The notes below the pieces were generated by a model. That model ran no database searches, was not told the origin of the DNA, and worked only from the letters and a program-made list of their open reading frames with translations. A stretch of DNA of 64,000 nt from Antilocapra americana (taxonomy: Eukaryota > Chordata > Mammalia > Artiodactyla > Antilocapridae): contig ML661885.1 of the NCBI GenBank assembly GCA_007570785.1, forward strand, positions 11,038,417-11,102,416, given 5' to 3'. This document shows positions 1-64,000 of the stretch, piece after piece (position 1 is the first letter of the stretch; each line of letters opens with the position of its first letter). The translations under genes and the position numbers were made by a program.

Positions 1-222
1 TTGTATAGGCTCACCTAGTGGTTCAGATGGTAAAGAATGTGCCTGCTATGCAGGACACTTGGATTTAATCCCTGGATGGGGAAGATCCTCTGGAGAAGAG
101 AACGCCTATCCACTCCAGTATTCTTGCCTGGAGAATCCATGGATAGAGGAGCCTGGTGGGCTATAGTCTGCAGGGTTGCAAAGAGTCTGACCCAACTGAT
201 TGACTAACACTTTCACTTTACA
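1..222 (+). repeat. Bov-tA SINE
   Basis: tRNA-Glu-derived ruminant SINE in sense orientation, from a tRNA-like head (gcctgctatgcagg) through the ctccagtattcttgcctgg core to the 3' end near gactaacactttcac. It is diverged. The left edge of the window cuts at or near its 5' end. Confidence 0.85.
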
Positions 223-831
223 TTGTGTTAGGTCTTGGATATAATCTTGAGATTAAAATATACAGGAGGAGATGTGTAGATTATATGCAAATACTACCCC
301 ATTTTATTTATGCCTCTTGAGCATCCTCAGATTTTGGTATCTTCGGGGGTCTTGGAACCATTCCCCCATGGATATGAAGGAACGATTTTATTTAAATTGA
401 GACATGCTAAAAATGGACAGTTACATGTACTTTGCCATGTGTTCATGGAGCTCTTTTCCCAGACCAAGGAAAGAGAGGAGGAGGAGGAAAATGAATATTA
501 GGAACATTCATGTCATGAGTTAGTTTGAAATCATCTCCTTTTTAGAGAACAAAGATAATACTCATTATACATGCTGTGTATGCACACATATGTAAAATAG
601 CTAAAGAAGACATGGAATCTCTTAAAAGGAGCTGTACTTACTGATGCTTACCTGGAGGAGACTGGAGGGGAGAAGACCTAACTAAGCTCAATGTGTAAAT
701 ACTTAAACTGTTTGAACTTTTATCCTGTTTGTATATTGCATCTTGAAATAAAAAAAGGAGGAAAAAGACTTACTATGTAAAAGTTTCTGTTAAGTAATCA
801 GGCATTATTTTCTCCATTTTTCCTAATTTAG
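223..831. other. Intron upstream of first visible exon
   Basis: AT-rich intronic sequence of PREX2. No coding exon, recognisable repeat or regulatory motif that I can support. Confidence 0.7.
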
Positions 832-59580
<58,749 letters not shown>

Positions 59581-59689
59581 GTAAAATAAAGGCTCTGTGT
59601 ATTTTACACGTGATTATTATTTAAATTATTATTGTAATGTCAAATTTAATTCAGTGTTTGATTTTTATTCCTTATTTATGTACAAGTTT

Positions 59690-60120
59690 GTTGAAATAAT
59701 GATAAGATTTAGATAGCATTTTAGAGTTTTTCAAATGCCTTTATATCCTTTACCTCATTTGATCTTTGTAAGCTAAGTCCTTATTTCATATTTTCCAATA
59801 TAATAACCAAGACCTAGAGAATTGAATTGGGATTCCCAGGTGGCACAGTGGAAAAGAATCCGCCGGCCAGTGCAGGAGAAGCAGGAGATGTGGTTTCAAT
59901 CCCTGGGTTGGGAAGATCCCATGGAGGAGGAAATGGCAACCCAATCCAATATTCTTGCCTGAAAATTCCATGGACAGAGGAGCCTGGTGGGCTACAGTCC
60001 ATGGTGTCGCAAAGAGTCAGACAGGACTGAGCATGCCTGCCTGCATTAATGCAAAGAATTAAATTACTTACTGACAAGTATAGAGTTGAGATGTTAATCC
60101 AAACCACCTAATTCTGAAGT
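59690..60120. repeat. MIR-like sequence interrupted by Bov-tA
   Basis: tcctttacctcatttgatct and ccaagacctagagaattgaa on the left and ccaaaccacctaattctgaa on the right are MIR-like and colinear. Confidence 0.5.
59829..60054 (+). repeat. Bov-tA SINE with 11-bp TSD, sense
   Basis: ggattcccaggtggcacagt to gactgagcatgcctgcctgc. Flanked by agaattgaatt (59818-59828) and agaattaaatt (60055-60065), one mismatch. Confidence 0.93.
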
Positions 60121-60204
60121 CAGATTTTAAAATGATGCAGTAGTTGTTCTTTCCCTGTTCTCTCAACAGAGAGAACAGTGTCCTCAATCAAAAAGTACTT
60201 GGAA

Positions 60205-60480
60205 CACAGGCTGTTTCCTTCATTTTGCATATTAATTGAGCACCTTTTATGCATGAAGCTGTTTTGGTTCCAGGAATACGGCAGTGAAGATTCTTCCCTC
60301 ATGATGTTTCCATTTGAGTGTGGGAGACAGCAACGAAGTAAATACATGTCTACAAAGGGGGAAAATAAACTATTGAAGAGAATTATGAGGACAGCCATGG
60401 TAGGAAGTACCAGAGTGGGAACTCTGAACTGGGTAGCTAAAGAAAACATCCTTAGGAAAGCTTGTATCTAAAGGACAAGT
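60205..60480 (+). repeat. L2 3' region
   Basis: attaattgagcaccttttat, ggttccaggaatacggcagt and gaaaacatccttaggaaagc are degenerate L2 blocks. Confidence 0.6.
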
Positions 60481-60536
60481 AGAACTCTTCCTCCAAATGG
60501 GAGGAAGCCTCCAGGTAGACAGAACAGCTGGCGGTG

Positions 60537-60800
60537 GTGTTCAGTTGCCAAGTTGTGTCCAACTCTTCATGACCCCATGGACTGTAGCATACCAGGCCTC
60601 CCTCTCCCTCACCATCTCCTGAGATTCACCTATGTTCATGTTCATTGAATCGGTGATGCTACCCAACCATTTCATCCTCTGTTGCCCTCTTCTCATTCTG
60701 CTTTCAGTCTTTCTCAGCATTAAGGTCTTTTCCAATGAGTCACCTGTTTGCACCATGTGGCCAGAGTATTGGAGCTTCAGCTTCAGCATCAGTCCTTTAG
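60537..60800 (-). repeat. BovB 3' tail, antisense
   Basis: ttcagttgccaagttgtgtc to cagcttcagcatcagtcctt. Confidence 0.9.
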
Positions 60801-61002
60801 GCCTCAAAGCAGAAAGAAGGCTAGGGTGTCCGGTGGAAAGAGATTAGTCCTAAGGGCGGAGGCTTCAGCAGGAACCAGCATGAGATGCTGTGAAACTCTG
60901 TACCTTTCAGGACTTTGGATTTTCTTCTTACATCAGTGAGAAGTTGGAAGTTTTTAGATATAAGAGTGGCTTCATTTAATGTAGATTTTTAAAAGGTCAT
61001 GC

Positions 61003-61200
61003 TCGGAACTTCCCTGGTGGTACAGTGGTCAACACTTTGCCTGCCAGTGCAGGGGTGTGGATCCACACCTGGTCAGGGAGCTGAGACCCCACATGCCTTG
61101 TCACCCAAAAGCCAAAACATAAAAGAGAAACAATATTGCAACAGACTTTAATATCTACATCACATCCCTCCCAGAAAAAAAGAATGCTGACTACCCTGTA
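61003..61200 (+). repeat. CHR-like tRNA-derived SINE, sense
   Basis: ggaacttccctggtggtaca, cctggtcagggagctgagac, cccacatgccttgtcaccca, cagactttaatatctacatc and an A-rich tail. Confidence 0.7.
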
Positions 61201-62704
61201 GGAATAGATTGCAAGATACAATCTTACAGTCTAGAGAGGTGTGTCCTGATGGTGGTGGCATGGACTCAGGTGAAGACAGAGGAGACAGAACATTTAGTGA
61301 ATCTGACAATATATTTTAGAGACAGAGTAAATAAAAATGGATCTCCAAAACATATATTCTAATATCTTTTCATTTTTTTTCTATTTGTATCAATGGGAAG
61401 ATAGCTAATTAAATTATTTTCCTCAAAGTGAGGCTGGTTGCACGGATATTTTGTGTGCGCATGTGTGTGTGAGAGTTTAATAACCGATGAATGACTTAAA
61501 AGGAAGACTCTCCTCACCAGAAAGTGAATTAGCCAAAACCTTGATCTTGAACTTCTTGCCTGCAGAAATGTGACTAAATACATCTCGGTTCTTTAAGCTA
61601 AAAAAAAAAAAAAGGGCAAGAGAGAGACTAGTTGCTTAAAATTTGATGGTCATACTAGGAAATATTATTTATCCCAGTGTATATGAATATGACTTAACTG
61701 ACTATGTTTGATATGGTAAATAAAAGATAAGCGCTTTTGTGTCCAGATACATCCATTTAAAAACAGGCAAATGGGTGAATGAATACCCAAAGAAATTTCG
61801 ATCTTGGTTACCTCAGGTAGGAGAAAGAAAAGAGGACTCACTGTGTTTTTCTTTAAAGCCTTCCTATACTGTTTGGCTTGTTAAGTTGAATATATATTGA
61901 TGTCATAATTTTATGAAGAAAAAATGATATTCAAGATCACTGTATAACTGTCATATCTGTTCACCCTCTTTCCATGACTGCTGTTGACCCCTTTGAGTTT
62001 GAGAATGATTCCATGAGTATGCCTTGTGGAAGCCAAAGAACAGATTTTCTTTTTACTTCTCCTGTCTCTTTGAGATGTGACAGTTCTTTGTAGTTAAATT
62101 TAAAAGCTCTAAACAAATGCAAATTAGTAGTTCCCTTTTGAACACATTTTGAAAAGAGAGTCATTCTACTTCAGAGATGGATCTGTATAAAGTATGGTAG
62201 GGTTCAGGCAGATTCTGGTTATCAAACTTGTCACGGTTGTGTGTCTCGTTTTTCTACCTCTCTTTCAGTTTCTTCCTATTTTCTCTCCATTCATTCAAAC
62301 AACAAAAGCAGTAGAAGTAGCTTAAAGAAATATACATTGGGGAAGAAAAAATATCTAAGTAAAAGCAAAACATTAGGATGAGGGTATATTACATAGGGTA
62401 TTGAATCAGTTGCTTTAAGAAGGGCCAAGACAACATAGGCTTAAAGCAGAAAGTTTATTTCTCACTCTTGTGAAACCCAACCGATAGGAGTCCAGTGTGG
62501 TGGGGCTTGATGATCTTCTAGGGATCCTCCTATATTATTTTCTCCTCTAGGATATTGCCCTCTTCCACAAAGCCAAAGTTGACTCACCACCACCATGTCT
62601 AAATGAATTCCCCTTAAACGGGGAAAGAGAAAGTAGAGAGTGAATTGCTTCCTTTTGAGGGCAGGACCCAGAAGTTGTACACACCATCCGTGTTTACATC
62701 CTGT

Positions 62705-64000
62705 TAAACTTTTATTTATTTATTTATTTTTATTTAATTTATTTATTTATTTATTTTTTTTACTTGTTTTTGCCATACAATGTCATGATATCACCATGGG
62801 TTTACATATGCTTCCCCTCCGGAACCCCCCTCCCTCCTCCCTCCCCCCCGGGAAATCACGCTGCACCAGTCCCGAGCATCAATCCTGGGCTGGCGATTGA
62901 TTAGACACATGACAATTAACATGCTTCAATGCCCTTTTCCCATAACATCCCACCCTTACCCTCATCCACAAAGTCCACGAGTCTATTCTATACATCTGCA
63001 TTCCTTTTGTTGTCTCCCATGTTGGGTTCTCGTTACTGTCTTTCTAAATTCCATATATATGTGTTAATATACTGTATTGTTGTTTTTGCTTCTGGCTTAC
63101 TTCACTCTGGATAATGGGCTCCAGTTTCGTCCATCTGAGTAGAATTGCTTCAAATGAATTTTTTTTTAATGCTGAGTAATATTCCATTGTGTATATGTAC
63201 CACAGCTTTCTTATCCATTCATCAGTTGATGGGCATCTAGGTTGTTTCCATGTCTTAGCTATTGTAAACAATGCAGCGATGAACATTGGGGTACACATGG
63301 CTCTTTCAATTCTGGTTTCCTCGGTGTATATGCCCAGCAGTGGGATTGCCGGGTCATATGGCAGGTCTATTTGCAGCTTTTTAAGGAACCTCCACACTGT
63401 TTTCCATAGTGGCTGTACTAGTTTGCATTCCCACCAACAGTGTAAGAGGGTTCCCTTTTCTCCACATCCTCTCCAGCATTTATTGCTTGTAGACTTTTGG
63501 ATGGCAGCCATTCTAACTGGTGTAAAGTGGTACCTCATTGTTTCTCTGATAATGAGTGATGTTGAGCATCTTTTCATGTGTTTGTTAGCCATTTTTATAT
63601 CTTCTTTGGAGAAATGTCTGTTAAGTTCTTTGGCCCACTTTTTAATTGGGTTGTTTATTTTTCTAGAATGGAGCTGCAGGAGTTGTTTGTATATTTTTGA
63701 GATTAATTGTTTGTCTGTTGCTTCATTGGCTATTATTTTCTCCCATTCTGAAGGCTGTCTTTTCACCTTGCTTATAGTTTCCTTTGTTGTGCAAAAGCTT
63801 TTAATTTTAATTAGGTCCCATTTGTTTATTCGAGTTTTTATTTCCAATATTCTGGGAGGTGGGTCATGGAGTATCCCGCTTTGGATTATAGCAGAGAGTG
63901 TTTTGCCTATGTTATCCTCTAGGAGTTTTATAGTTTCTGGTCTTATGCTTAGATCTTTGATCCATTTTGAGTTTATCTTCGTGTATGGTGTTAGAAAGTG
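62705..64000 (-). mobile_element. L1 (ORF2 C-terminus and 3' UTR), antisense, runs off window
   Basis: TTTA-rich lead at 62709-62760 (the A-rich tail on the other strand), 3' UTR to about 63043, then a 267-codon open frame read leftward from 63847 to 63044. It contains [32 protein letters not shown] and [16 protein letters not shown], the L1 ORF2 C-terminus. Frame disruption is seen upstream of 63847. The 5' extent is unknown because the element continues past the edge. Confidence 0.94.
62709..62760. repeat. (TTTA)n simple repeat
   Basis: tttatttatttatttatttt and similar; derived from the L1 tail. Confidence 0.95.

Larger units (their letters stand above)
59581..64000. other. Intron downstream of last visible exon
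   Basis: Contains a MIR (59690-60120) split by Bov-tA (59829-60054), L2 (60205-60480), BovB tail (60537-60800), CHR-like SINE (61003-61200) and an L1 (62705-64000). 61201-62704 holds nothing recognisable. Confidence 0.8.

Noticed and set aside
63044..63847. 267-codon open frame on the minus strand as a host gene
   Set aside because: The product is the C-terminus of L1 ORF2 and a second diverged copy lies at 19755-21255.

Overview
This window is nuclear DNA of a ruminant, most likely a bovid (cattle, buffalo, sheep or goat type). The evidence is dozens of tRNA-Glu-derived Bov-tA SINEs, two full BOV-A2 dimers, many 3' fragments of the BovB (RTE-type) LINE, and 3' ends of ruminant L1. Species cannot be settled by reading.

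The one host gene is PREX2 (P-Rex2, alias DEPDC2), on the + strand and incomplete at both ends. Seventeen consecutive coding exons lie at 832-965, 3594-3697, 4994-5143, 8794-8938, 13743-13843, 23089-23192, 26009-26058, 28790-28865, 33671-33743, 35800-35942, 36098-36190, 39869-40017, 45490-45575, 51258-51394, 54694-54811, 56859-57043 and 59419-59580. All have AG/GT borders and compatible phases. Together they make 2010 nt, or 670 uninterrupted codons. In order they encode the PH domain, DEP1, DEP2, PDZ1, PDZ2 and the beginning of the IP4P-like domain. The catalytic DH domain lies upstream of the window and the rest of the C-terminal domain downstream. Residue numbers in this annotation count from the first codon seen here; full-length numbering should be roughly 240 higher (from memory).

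The remaining ~97% is intron. Left part (1-13.7 kb): PH and DEP1 exons in AT-rich introns with Bov-tA, MIR and L1 tails. The 13.8-23.1 kb intron holds a BOV-A2 and a minus-strand L1 ORF2 fragment. The 23-26 kb intron holds the largest BovB copy. The 26-29 kb interval is repeat-poor. The 29-40 kb part carries the DEP2 and PDZ1 exons plus a SINE/microsatellite/BovB compound. The 40-60 kb part carries the PDZ2 and IP4P exons with several BovB pieces, L2, L1 and a four-unit SINE array. The right end (62.7-64 kb) is a minus-strand L1 that runs off the window.

No previously undescribed biological system was found, and none is claimed. The most interesting observations are a (TG)11 tract directly abutting the 3' splice site of an in-frame 162-nt exon, a SINE array reusing one target sequence, a small retro-insert of unknown source flanked by perfect 14-bp repeats, a 128-bp tandem duplication inside BovB, and a strong antisense bias of retroelements relative to PREX2.
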